Assembly (NCBI RefSeq): GCF_026342355.1
Contig: NZ_JAPEMV010000010.1
Coordinates: forward strand, 310,001 to 374,000
DNA from: Streptomyces sp. NBC_00249
GTDB taxonomy: Bacteria; Actinomycetota; Actinomycetes; Streptomycetales; Streptomycetaceae
DNA: 64,000 bases
Direction of reading: 5' to 3'
Positions 24,193-32,265 of this stretch are shown here, in pieces; the stretch's first letter is position 1, and the number at the start of each line of letters is the position of its first letter. A model generated the notes under the pieces. The model was not told the DNA's origin. It saw nothing but the letters and a program-made list of their open reading frames with translations, and searched no databases. The position numbers and the translations under genes are program-made.

Positions 24193-24930
24193 GTGAACGG
24201 TCCCGGCATTCAGCTCACCCTCGCCCCCGAACTGCGCCTCTTCGCCCCGCCCAGCCGGCGCGCGGAACGCGTACCGACCAGCACCGACGGCGCCTCCAGC
24301 ATCGGCCACGTCGTCGAATCGGCCGGCGTGCCGCTCACCGAGGTCGGCCGACTGCTCGTCGACGGCCACGAGGTACCCGCCTCCTACGTGCCCCGGGCCG
24401 GAGAATCCGTCGAGGTGTTCGCCGTCGACCGCCCCCAGCGGATCACCGACGCCCCGCTGCGCTTCCTCCTCGACGTCCACCTCGGCACCCTCGCCCGCCG
24501 CCTGCGCCTCCTCGGCGTCGACGCCGCCTACGAGAACGAGGACATCGGCGACCCCGCCCTCGCCACCCGCTCCGCCGCCGAACGCCGCGTACTGCTCTCC
24601 CGCGACCGCGGCCTGCTGCGGCGCCGCGAGATCTTCGCCGGCGCGTACGTCTACAGCGACAACCCCGACGAACAACTCCGCGACGTCCTCGGCCGCTTCG
24701 CGCCCGCCCTCGCACCCTGGACCCGCTGCACCGCCTGCAACGGCCCCCTCCACGCGGCCGACAAGGACAGCGTGGGCGACCGCCTGGAACACGGCACGCA
24801 GCGCTCGTACGACGTCTTCGCGCAGTGCGCCGACTGCGAGCGCGTCTACTGGCGCGGCGCCCACCACGCCCGCCTGGAACGGATCGTCACCGAAGCACTG
24901 GCCGAATTCGGCGACGGCCCGGCCGCCTGA
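24193..24930 (+). CDS. Mut7-C RNAse-domain protein with N-terminal ubiquitin-like fold
   Basis: This 245-residue protein starts at GTG 24193. The N-terminal 80 residues (IQLTLAPELRLFAPPSRR, VGRLLVDGHEVPASYV) look like a ubiquitin/MoaD-type beta-grasp. The rest is a Mut7-C domain: RFLLDVHLGTLARRLRLLGVD with the acidic LDVH, VLLSRDRGLLRR with the second Asp, and a zinc ribbon CTACNGPL...CADCERVYW. The Mut7-C fold is a PIN-like nuclease, so RNA cleavage is likely but unproved. It lies in the same direction as HxlR and is followed by a flavin monooxygenase gene. Confidence 0.85.
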   Translation: MNGPGIQLTLAPELRLFAPPSRRAERVPTSTDGASSIGHVVESAGVPLTEVGRLLVDGHEVPASYVPRAGESVEVFAVDRPQRITDAPLRFLLDVHLGTLARRLRLLGVDAAYENEDIGDPALATRSAAERRVLLSRDRGLLRRREIFAGAYVYSDNPDEQLRDVLGRFAPALAPWTRCTACNGPLHAADKDSVGDRLEHGTQRSYDVFAQCADCERVYWRGAHHARLERIVTEALAEFGDGPAA

Positions 24931-24971
24931 CACATCCCCCGGGAGGTCCTCGGCTGGCAGACTCTCCGGAC

Positions 24972-26597
24972 ATGACTGCCGCCGAGGACAGCGCGCACAC
25001 CCCGGACGCCGCCGGTATCGACCTCGCCGACATCGTCGACGTCGTGGTCGTCGGCGCGGGACCCACCGGACTCCTGCTCGCAGGCGATCTCGCCGCCGCC
25101 GGACTCTCCGTCACCCTCGTCGAACGGCGCCCCCGCACCGCCGCCAACCTCACCCGCGCCTTCGCCGTGCACGCCCGCACGCTCGAACTCCTCGACGCGC
25201 GCGGACTCGCCGACGAACTCGTCTCCACCGGCAGCCGGATCGACCGGCTGCGCCCCTTCAACGGCATGCCCCTCACCCTCCAACGCCTGCGCTCCCGCTA
25301 CCCCTTCGTCCTCATCACCCCCCAATATGAGACAGAGAAACTGCTGGAGCGCCGCGCGCTGTCCACAGGGGCGGACATCCAATACGACTGGCAGGTCACG
25401 GGCCTCCACCAGGACCACGACCTCGTCACCCTCGACCTTCGCCGCACCGACGACGCCGACCGCCGCACCGACGCCGACGCAGGCACCGGCACCGACACCG
25501 GCACCGACGCCGCGAGCGGAGCCACCACCCGCCGCCTCCACGCCCGCCACGTCGTCGGCGCCGACGGCGTCCGCTCCACCGTCCGCCGCTCCCTCGGCCT
25601 CCCCTTCCCCGGCCAGGCCGTCGTCCGCTCGATGGTCCTCGCCGACGTCCGCCTCACCGACCCGCCCGAGGACCTCCTCGCCGTCAACGGCACCGCCGAC
25701 GCCTTCGCCTTCCTCGTCCCCTTCGGCGACGGCTGGTACCGCGCCATCGCCTGGCACCGCGACGCCCGCACCGCCGACACCGACCCCGTCGACCTCGAAG
25801 AACTCCGCGCCCTCGCCCGCACCGCCCTCGGCACCGACCACGGCATGCACGACCCCCGCTGGATGTCCCGCTTCCACAGCGACGAGCGCCAGGTCCCCCG
25901 CTACCGCGTCGGCCGCGTCTTCCTCGCCGGCGACGCCGCCCACGTCCACTCCCCCGCCGGCGGCCTCGGCATGAACACCGGCCTCCAGGACGCCGCGAAC
26001 CTCTCCTGGAAACTCGCCGCCGTCCTCCACGGCCAGGCCCCCGACCCCGAGACCCTCCTCGACAGCTACCACCGCGAACGCCACCCCGTCGGCCGCTTCG
26101 TCCTGCGCGCCAGCGGCGCCCTCGTCCGCGCCGTCATGGCCGACAGCCCCGCCCGCCGCACCGCCCGCACCCTCGGCGCCGCGTTCATCGCCCGCGTCGG
26201 CCCCGCCCAGGACCGCGCCCTCGGCATGATCTCCGGCATCGGGATCTCCTACCCGCCCCCGCCCGGCACCCGCCGCCCCACCCCCGCCGGACGGCGCGCC
26301 CCCGACGTCCCCCTCGCCGGCGGACAGCGCCTCTACGCGGCCCTGCGCACCGGCGGCTTCGTCCTCATCACCCCTCCCGGCGCCGCCACCCCGCCCGGAG
26401 CCCCGCTCACCCACCACCACTGGGCCACGCGGCCCCGTACGGCCCGTGTCCTCGTACGGCCCGACGGCTACGTCGCCTGGAGCGCCCCCCGCGCCACCGA
26501 CGCCGAGACCGCCGCGGCCGTGGCCACCTGGCTCCTCCCGCACGGCAAGGACCCTCACGGCAAGGATCCAGACCCCGGGGACCCTCAGAAGGCGTAA
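24972..26597 (+). CDS. FAD-dependent aromatic monooxygenase
   Basis: This 541-residue protein is of the PHBH/RdmE type. The FAD motif is VVVGAGPTGLLLAGDLAAAG near residues 25-44. The second FAD motif is GRVFLAGDAAHVHSPAGGLG, and GADGVRSTVRRSLG lies between them. The C-terminal third is a thioredoxin-like extension as in streptomycete aromatic hydroxylases. A run of Asp/Thr/Gly repeats (about residues 157-180) is coded by repeated GACACCGGC. It uses NAD(P)H and oxygen to hydroxylate an aromatic or polyketide; the substrate is unknown. Confidence 0.88.
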   Translation: MTAAEDSAHTPDAAGIDLADIVDVVVVGAGPTGLLLAGDLAAAGLSVTLVERRPRTAANLTRAFAVHARTLELLDARGLADELVSTGSRIDRLRPFNGMPLTLQRLRSRYPFVLITPQYETEKLLERRALSTGADIQYDWQVTGLHQDHDLVTLDLRRTDDADRRTDADAGTGTDTGTDAASGATTRRLHARHVVGADGVRSTVRRSLGLPFPGQAVVRSMVLADVRLTDPPEDLLAVNGTADAFAFLVPFGDGWYRAIAWHRDARTADTDPVDLEELRALARTALGTDHGMHDPRWMSRFHSDERQVPRYRVGRVFLAGDAAHVHSPAGGLGMNTGLQDAANLSWKLAAVLHGQAPDPETLLDSYHRERHPVGRFVLRASGALVRAVMADSPARRTARTLGAAFIARVGPAQDRALGMISGIGISYPPPPGTRRPTPAGRRAPDVPLAGGQRLYAALRTGGFVLITPPGAATPPGAPLTHHHWATRPRTARVLVRPDGYVAWSAPRATDAETAAAVATWLLPHGKDPHGKDPDPGDPQKA

Positions 26598-27064
26598 GCG
26601 TCCCCGGTGTCCAACGCCAGCACCACGTGCTCGTTGTTGGTGAGGTTGCGGTCGGTCGCGCCGCCGTTCCACCACGTGTCGATCCGCACCACCACCTCCG
26701 TCGGCGCCTCCTTCAGCGCCAGCGCCAGCCCGATGTGCCGGCCCCGCCCGTGCAGCGGCATCGCACCCGTCTCGCACACCACCTCCCGCAGCCCCGCCCG
26801 CGCGCACCCCCCGGCCAGCTCCTGCCGGTCCGCGAGGTCCGCCGACAGCCGCACCCGTACGGTCGCGTTCGCCAGCGCCGACGGCCCCTCGTTCTCCGGG
26901 ACCATCCACACCCTCAACAGCCCCCGCCCCAGGGCCACCCGGCCGTGGTACCCCACATCCGCCTCCGGCCCGGCCGCCGCCACCGCCGCTCCGGCGCCCT
27001 GCGCCAGCCCGCCCAGCACCAGCGACCCCGCCACCACCACACTCCGTACGGCACCACGGCGCAC
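26585..27064 (-). CDS. Hypothetical secreted protein
   Basis: This protein of about 159 residues starts at GTG 27062-27064, eight bases after GAGGAGG; an upstream GTG at 27103 is less likely. A signal-like N terminus RRGAVRSVVVAGSLVLGGLA precedes the mature part. The mature part is a beta-sandwich-like domain with one disulfide pair (C near 85 and 95) and the phrase TWWNGGATDRNLTNNEHVV. It resembles small actinobacterial secreted proteins with an Ig-like or DUF11-like fold. It overlaps the monooxygenase gene by 13 bp at the 3' ends. Confidence 0.65.
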   Translation of the reverse strand: MRRGAVRSVVVAGSLVLGGLAQGAGAAVAAAGPEADVGYHGRVALGRGLLRVWMVPENEGPSALANATVRVRLSADLADRQELAGGCARAGLREVVCETGAMPLHGRGRHIGLALALKEAPTEVVVRIDTWWNGGATDRNLTNNEHVVLALDTGDAYAF

Positions 27065-27179
27065 CGCCACCACCTCCTCGCGTCTCGCGCGGAGGCTAGC
27101 CACCCCACCCCACCACCGGTCGGACCATCACACGAACGAGGGCGCGCCCACCCCCATTCGCGTGCGTAGGCTTCGAGCC

Positions 27180-27512
27180 ATGTCCGTCGCCCGCTCCGCC
27201 GCCCTCTTCGCCCTCGCCGCCCTCCTGGAGATCGGCGGCGCCTGGCTGGTCTGGCAGGGCGTGCGCGAGCACAAGGGCTGGGCCTGGATCGGCGCCGGGG
27301 TCATCGCCCTCGGCCTCTACGGATTCGTCGCCACCCTCCAGCCGCAAGGCGATTTCGCCCGCGTCCTGGCGGCCTACGGCGGAGTCTTCGTCGCCGGATC
27401 CCTCCTGTGGGGGATGGCCGCCGACGGCTACCGGCCCGACCGCTGGGACGTCCTCGGCGCCCTCGTCTGCCTCACCGGCATGGCCTTGATCATGTACGCG
27501 CCGCGCCGCTGA
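27180..27512 (+). CDS. YnfA/UPF0060 family membrane protein
   Basis: This 110-residue protein has four short membrane segments: AALFALAALLEIGGAWLVWQ, GWAWIGAGVIALGLYGFVAT, VLAAYGGVFVAGSLLWGMA and VLGALVCLTGMALIMYAP. The pattern LLEIGGAWLVWQ and the ending ALIMYAPRR are typical of YnfA, a small membrane family related to the drug/metabolite transporter fold. Its physiological substrate is not known. It is divergent from the hypothetical secreted gene and followed by an SDR gene. Confidence 0.88.
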   Translation: MSVARSAALFALAALLEIGGAWLVWQGVREHKGWAWIGAGVIALGLYGFVATLQPQGDFARVLAAYGGVFVAGSLLWGMAADGYRPDRWDVLGALVCLTGMALIMYAPRR

Positions 27513-27591
27513 CCGTGCGTATGCCTATGCTGGCGAGCAATCGCCCGTACGAACGAACGAACACACCGCGAACGCACGAGGAGCCCCGCCC

Positions 27592-28359
27592 ATGAGCACG
27601 CGCCCGGCCACCCGAACCGCCGTAGTCACCGGCGCGAGCAGCGGAATCGGCGCGGCCACCGCCCGCCAGCTGGCGGCGGCCGGCTACCACGTCGTCCTCA
27701 CCGCCCGCCGCAAGGACCGCATCGAGACCCTCGCCGCCGACCTGACCGAGGCCGGCTACGACGCGACCGCGTACGCCCTCGACGTCACCGACCGCACCGC
27801 CGTCGACGCCTTCGCGGCCTCCCTCGACCGGTGCGACGTCCTGGTCAACAACGCCGGCGGCGCCATCGGCGCCGAACCCGTCGCCACCGGCGACCCGGCC
27901 GACTGGCGCACGATGTACGAGGTCAACGTCATCGGCACCCTCCACGTCACCCAGGCGCTCCTGCCCGCCCTCACCGCCAGCGGCGACGGCACCGTGGTCG
28001 TGCTCTCCTCCACCGCCGGCCACTCCACCTACGAGGGCGGCGCCGGCTACGTCGCCGCCAAGAACGGCGCCCGCGTCCTCGCCGAGACCCTCCGCCTGGA
28101 GATCGTCGGCCAGCCCGTCCGCGTCATCGAGATCGCCCCCGGCATGGTCAAGACCGACGAGTTCGCCACGACCCGCTTCCGCGGCGACGCGGCCAGGGCG
28201 GAGAAGGTCTACGAGGGCGTCGCCGAACCCCTCTCCGCCGACGACGTGGCCGACACCATCACCTGGGCGGTGACCCGCCCCAGCCACGTCAACATCGACC
28301 TCCTGGTGGTCCGCCCCCGCGCCCAGGCCTCGAACACGAAGGTCCACCGCGAGCTCTAG
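27592..28359 (+). CDS. Short-chain dehydrogenase/reductase (SDR)
   Basis: This 255-residue classical SDR has the NAD(P) motif TGASSGIGAATARQ (about 13-26), the NNAGGAIGA motif and the catalytic triad Ser (VVVLSSTAG) and YVAAK. It oxidises or reduces an alcohol/ketone with NAD(P). The start has GAGGAG ten bases upstream. The 5' region has CGAACGAACGAAC direct repeats. The gene ends near three tandem CCCCTCGAG units at 28361-28387, facing the deacetylase gene. The substrate is unknown. Confidence 0.9.
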   Translation: MSTRPATRTAVVTGASSGIGAATARQLAAAGYHVVLTARRKDRIETLAADLTEAGYDATAYALDVTDRTAVDAFAASLDRCDVLVNNAGGAIGAEPVATGDPADWRTMYEVNVIGTLHVTQALLPALTASGDGTVVVLSSTAGHSTYEGGAGYVAAKNGARVLAETLRLEIVGQPVRVIEIAPGMVKTDEFATTRFRGDAARAEKVYEGVAEPLSADDVADTITWAVTRPSHVNIDLLVVRPRAQASNTKVHREL

Positions 28360-28360
28360 G

Positions 28361-28387
28361 CCCCTCGAGCCCCTCGAGCCCCTCGAG
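28361..28387. repeat. Three tandem CCCCTCGAG units
   Basis: CCCCTCGAG repeats exactly three times between the convergent SDR and deacetylase genes. It is short, and each unit contains the palindrome CTCGAG. No function is apparent. Confidence 0.7.
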
Positions 28388-28389
28388 CC

Positions 28390-29061
28390 CTAGACCATCC
28401 CCGCCGTCCTCAGGTACGGCATGAGGGCCGCCGGCTTCAACCCGGCGGCCTTCGCCGCGTCCAGGGCCCGCTGGAGGTCCGCCGCCAGCGTCGGCGTGAA
28501 GTGCAGCAGCACGATGTCCCCCGACTTCAGCTGCGGGGTCGGCGGCGTCTGGCCCCAGGTGGTGAAGTCGTACGTCCACGTCACCAGCGCCTTCACCCCG
28601 CACGCCTTCGCCGCGAGCCGCACGTCGTCGTCGACCGCCCCGTACGGCGGCCGCAGCAGCTTCGGCGTCTTCCCGAACACCGCCCCCAGCTGCTCCCCGG
28701 CCCCGCACACCTCGGCGTCCTTCCCGGCGGCGTCGAGGGTGGTCAGGTCGGGGTGGTTGACGGTGTGGTTCTCCACCGTCGCCCGGCCCTGTTCGACGAG
28801 ATCGGTGAAGTACGAGGTGTCGTACGAGGTCGCCCCGGGCAGCAGGAACATCGACACCGGCACCCGCTTCTCCAACAGGATCCGGGCGGCCTCGGGGTCG
28901 TGCCCCCACCCGTCGTCGATCGTGATGAACACGACCTTCTCCTGTGTCGGCACGTGCGACACGACGGGCGGCAGCCCCACCCCGGCCTGAGCGGACCCGG
29001 CCGCCCCGAGGGCGAGCGACAACGAAGCGAGCGCGGCGACAAGCACGCGAGATCTCCACAT
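28390..29061 (-). CDS. Secreted polysaccharide deacetylase (NodB-type)
   Basis: This 223-residue protein has a signal peptide (MWRSRVLVAALASLSLALGA, cleavage after SAQA at about 26) and a NodB domain. The motifs are FITIDDGWGHD (catalytic Asp and metal Asp), ENHTVNHPDL (HxxxH metal site) and LRPPYGA (catalytic pocket). It should remove acetyl groups from chitin-like or peptidoglycan sugars outside the cell. The ATG at 29059-29061 has AAGG upstream. A perfect DasR-type site at 29073-29084 lies just before it, tying the gene to GlcNAc control. Confidence 0.9.
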   Translation of the reverse strand: MWRSRVLVAALASLSLALGAAGSAQAGVGLPPVVSHVPTQEKVVFITIDDGWGHDPEAARILLEKRVPVSMFLLPGATSYDTSYFTDLVEQGRATVENHTVNHPDLTTLDAAGKDAEVCGAGEQLGAVFGKTPKLLRPPYGAVDDDVRLAAKACGVKALVTWTYDFTTWGQTPPTPQLKSGDIVLLHFTPTLAADLQRALDAAKAAGLKPAALMPYLRTAGMV

Positions 29062-29072
29062 GCCGCACACCT

Positions 29073-29084
29073 TGGTCTAGACCA
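29073..29084 (-). promoter_or_regulatory. DasR-type operator (dre site)
   Basis: TGGTCTAGACCA is a perfect 12-bp palindrome; with flanks it extends to TTGGTCTAGACCAA. It matches the core of the dre site bound by DasR, the GntR-type regulator of GlcNAc and chitin metabolism in Streptomyces. It lies 12 bp upstream of the deacetylase ATG, so bound DasR would block transcription or initiation of that gene. Confidence 0.8.
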
Positions 29085-29220
29085 ACTCCCAGCGTCAACC
29101 CTCTTACCTCGAGCCGGAGTTGGCTCCGCACACCCTCCGGGCCCGTATGGGTGAATGCGCACGGAATGTCGGCGGGCACGGCTACGCTCCGAAAGCGTGA
29201 GTCACGAAAAGGAGGAAGCT

Positions 29221-29805
29221 ATGGCCGTGATACAGCACGAGACCACGATCGCGGAGGCCGCCGATCGGCTCTCCAGGGAGCTTCCCGGGCACCGAGTGGA
29301 GATTCTCCAGGGGAGGCTCACCGTGACACCACCCGCGGACGGGTCGCACGCGCTCTCGCTGAGCTGGCTCATCGAGAAGTTCTACGACGCCGGCGCCAGA
29401 AAGGCGGGCCTGAGGTACGTCCAGGGCATCGGCCTCTGGCTGCCGACCGGCTCCGACGACTACGCCATCCCTGATTTCGCCCTCGTCGAGGCGGATTTCC
29501 GGGATCACAAGGTCCAGAAGAACTGCTACCCGCCGGACGTCTTCCGGCTGGTCGTCGAGGTCACCTCGTCGAACTGGTCGGACGACATCGGCGTCAAGGT
29601 CGACAGCTACGCGAAGGCCGACATCCCCGTGTACGTCATCGCCGACCGCCACCACGACGAGGCGGTCCTCTGCTGCGACCCCCGCGACGGTACGTACCGC
29701 CTCCGCACGACGTACAAGCGGGGCACCTCCATCCCGCTGCCCCAGTCCATCGGCGTGTCCGTCGAACTCCCGGTGGACCTCCTGCTCGACGGAGACGAGG
29801 GCTGA
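29221..29805 (+). CDS. Uma2 family restriction-endonuclease-like protein
   Basis: This 194-residue protein has the Uma2 PD-(D/E)xK-like core: a helix (TIAEAADRLSRELPGHRVEI), YAIPDFALVEADF with the Asp, and RLVVEVTSSNWSDDIG with the Glu. The Lys lies in VKVDSYAKADIPVYVI. This family is abundant in Streptomyces and cyanobacteria, with no established biological role despite the nuclease fold. AAAAGGAGGAAGCT upstream of ATG 29221 is a strong ribosome binding site. A 15-bp terminator hairpin follows. Confidence 0.88.
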   Translation: MAVIQHETTIAEAADRLSRELPGHRVEILQGRLTVTPPADGSHALSLSWLIEKFYDAGARKAGLRYVQGIGLWLPTGSDDYAIPDFALVEADFRDHKVQKNCYPPDVFRLVVEVTSSNWSDDIGVKVDSYAKADIPVYVIADRHHDEAVLCCDPRDGTYRLRTTYKRGTSIPLPQSIGVSVELPVDLLLDGDEG

Positions 29806-29812
29806 AGCACGC

Positions 29813-29846
29813 GGAGGGGCCCGGACCGACCGGTCCGGGCCCCTCC
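29813..29846. terminator. Bidirectional terminator between Uma2 and rtcB
   Basis: A perfect 15-bp stem (29813-29827 and 29832-29846) with loop GACC lies between the 3' ends of two convergent genes. It can serve both. There is no U tract. Confidence 0.85.
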
Positions 29847-29874
29847 ACTCCCCCGAATCAACCGCGCGCGGGCC

Positions 29875-31068
29875 TCAGCCCTTCACGCAGATGACCTGCT
29901 TGAGCTTGGCCACGACCTGCACGAGGTCGGTCTGCTGCTCGATGACCTGCTCGATCGACTTGTACGCGCTCGGAATCTCGTCCACCACACCCGAGTCCTT
30001 GCGGCACTCGACGCCCTGTGTCTGCTCCGCCAGGTCGCGCGCCGAGAACCGCTTCTTCGCCGCCGTACGGCTCATCTTGCGGCCCGCGCCGTGCGAGGCG
30101 GAGTTGAAGGACTTCTCGTTGCCGAGGCCCTTCACGATGTACGAGCCCGTGCCCATCGAGCCCGGGATGATCCCGTAGTCACCGCTGCCGGCGCGGATCG
30201 CGCCCTTCCGGGTGACGAGCAGGTCCATGCCGTCGTACCGCTCCTCCGCCACGTAGTTGTGGTGGCAGCTGATCTCCTGCTCGAAGGAGACCTTCGCCTT
30301 CCGGAATTCCTTCCGGACGACCTCCTTGAACAGGCTCATCATCGCCGCGCGGTTGAACTTCGCGTACTCCTGCGCCCAGAAGAGGTCGTTGCGGTACGCC
30401 TCCATCTCGGGCGTGGCGGCGAGGAACACCGCCAGGTCCCGGTCGACCAGGTCCTGGTTGTGCGCCAGGCCCCGCGCGACCCCGATGTGGTGCGCCGCGA
30501 GCTCGTTGCCGATGTTCCGGGAGCCGGAGTGCAGCATCAGCCAGACCGAACCTGACTCATCGAGACAGAACTCGACAAAATGATTTCCGGATCCGAGCGT
30601 TCCGATTTGCTTCTGAGCGCGCTCCTGCCGGAATTTGACCGCATCGGTGATGTAGTCGAAGCGCTTCCAGAGGTCCTCGTAGCCCGGCACCGAGAAGCCG
30701 TACAGCCGGGACGGGTCCAGGGCTTCCTTGTGCAGCCCGACCCCCACCGGGATCGCCTGCTCGATGCGGGAGCGGAGCTTCGACAGGTCGCCCGGGAGGT
30801 CGTTCGCCGTCAGGGAGGTCTTGACCGCCGACATGCCGCAGCCGATGTCGACGCCGACCGCCGCCGGGCAGACGGCGTCCTTCATCGCGATGACCGAGCC
30901 GACGGTGGCGCCCTTGCCGTAGTGGACGTCCGGCATGACGGCCAGGCCCTTGATCCAGGGCAGGCCGGCCGTGTTCTGGAGCTGGCGCATCGCGCTGTCC
31001 TCGACCGACGCGGGATCCGTCCACATCCGGATCGGGACCTTCGCCCCAGGCACCTCTACATACGACAT
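29875..31068 (-). CDS. rtcB: RtcB family RNA ligase
   Basis: This 397-residue protein is a short bacterial RtcB-type ligase that joins 2',3'-cyclic-phosphate or 3'-phosphate RNA ends to 5'-OH ends with GTP and Mn. The metal motif GVDIGCGM is at about residues 73-80. Further metal residues lie in LGSGNHFVEFC and LMLHSGSRNIGNE. The nucleotidyl-transfer His is in NSASHGAGRKMSR. Such genes act in RNA repair. The coding stretch around 30550-30640, at the GSGNHF block, uses many AT-ending codons that are rare in the rest of the gene. Confidence 0.93.
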   Translation of the reverse strand: MSYVEVPGAKVPIRMWTDPASVEDSAMRQLQNTAGLPWIKGLAVMPDVHYGKGATVGSVIAMKDAVCPAAVGVDIGCGMSAVKTSLTANDLPGDLSKLRSRIEQAIPVGVGLHKEALDPSRLYGFSVPGYEDLWKRFDYITDAVKFRQERAQKQIGTLGSGNHFVEFCLDESGSVWLMLHSGSRNIGNELAAHHIGVARGLAHNQDLVDRDLAVFLAATPEMEAYRNDLFWAQEYAKFNRAAMMSLFKEVVRKEFRKAKVSFEQEISCHHNYVAEERYDGMDLLVTRKGAIRAGSGDYGIIPGSMGTGSYIVKGLGNEKSFNSASHGAGRKMSRTAAKKRFSARDLAEQTQGVECRKDSGVVDEIPSAYKSIEQVIEQQTDLVQVVAKLKQVICVKG

Positions 31069-31242
31069 AAGACGTCAATCCCCCGAAAACCAAAGAAAAG
31101 TCAGAAAGCGCAAAAAGCCTCGCTCATGGCCCCAAAGTAGACAGGGAACCGGCGCCGGCACCAGTGGGTGCGATAGACATTGTGTCCATCCGTGCCCGAG
31201 TCGAGGCAACGGATTTTCCCAAGGGAACCAAGGGAGCCAGGG

Positions 31243-32130
31243 GTGCCAGTGGATGTGGAGCGCAAGGCGGCCGTACGACGCCGGGTCCTGCCGGGCATCG
31301 CGATGCTCACCGCGCTCGTCGCCGCCGCGGCCGGCCTGACCGGGTGCACCGACGGCAACGGAATCGGGATCACCACCGACCCCAAGGGCGGCGGGAGCAC
31401 CGCCACCCCCGCCCAGCCGGGCAAGTACCGCAGCCTTCCCCAGCCCTGCAAGGCGGCCGACGGGAAGAAGCTCAAGGCCATGCTGCCGGCCGCCGACTCC
31501 CTCACCACCGAGCAACGCGACCAGCTCTACGCCGGTACCGCCGACGCCTCCTTCGACGGCGACCGGCGCGTCGGCTGCCGCTGGAGCGCCCAGGCCCCCG
31601 AGGGCACCCTGCTGCTGTCGGTGAACTTCGAGCGCGTGGTCTCGTACGACCGGGCCGCCGCGAGCGACGACGACAAGGCCCGCCAGGTCTACGTCCGTCG
31701 CCTGACCGACGCCCACCTGCCCTTCCCGGGGCCTACGACGAGCCCGGCCCCCGTCACCGGTACCAGTACGAGCCCCAGTGCGAGTGCCGACGCCGCCCCG
31801 ACGCCGCCGCCCCCGGCCTCCCCCGCGCCGTCCGCGTCCGCGTCGGCCTCGCCGTCCCCCTCGCCCACCCCCACCACCCCGCCCGAGCTCGGCTCGCGCG
31901 TGCTGGAGGGGCTCGGCAGCGAGGCGTTCCTCGACGACAAGCTGAGCGCGGCCGGCGCCACCGCCGCCCAGTCCCGGACCGTGCGGATTGTGTTCCGTAC
32001 CTCGAACGTCATCGTCACCGTCGAGTACAGCGTGCAGCCCTCCGCGCCGGGCACGGTCCCGCCGAGCACGGAAACCCAGGACAAGGCGCTGGAGTTGGCG
32101 GAGGCCCTGGCCGAGCGTTTCAACGAGTGA
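31243..32130 (+). CDS. DUF3558-like lipoprotein
   Basis: This protein of about 295 residues has a basic start (VPVDVERKAAVRRR), a hydrophobic segment and the lipobox LTGC near residue 33. A disulfide-bonded beta domain follows (CKAADGKKLKAML, GCRWSAQAP) with a Pro/Ser/Ala-rich linker inside (about 160-205). The C-terminal half is a second domain, TVRIVFRTSNVIVTVEYSV. The DUF3558 lipoproteins are abundant in actinobacteria and have no assigned role. The next gene encodes a related one, so they are probably paralogues. GTG 31243 has AGGGAG upstream. Confidence 0.8.
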   Translation: MPVDVERKAAVRRRVLPGIAMLTALVAAAAGLTGCTDGNGIGITTDPKGGGSTATPAQPGKYRSLPQPCKAADGKKLKAMLPAADSLTTEQRDQLYAGTADASFDGDRRVGCRWSAQAPEGTLLLSVNFERVVSYDRAAASDDDKARQVYVRRLTDAHLPFPGPTTSPAPVTGTSTSPSASADAAPTPPPPASPAPSASASASPSPSPTPTTPPELGSRVLEGLGSEAFLDDKLSAAGATAAQSRTVRIVFRTSNVIVTVEYSVQPSAPGTVPPSTETQDKALELAEALAERFNE

Positions 32131-32265
32131 CGGCCCAGCTCAGAGGGGGCGTACGGGGCTCGCGTGACGGTGCGCACAGCAGGCGGGCGCCGGGTCGGGC
32201 TACCGTTGCTCGGGTCCCGCGCCCGAAAACGCGTCCGCAAGAAGACCCCAACGTCTGAAGGAACC

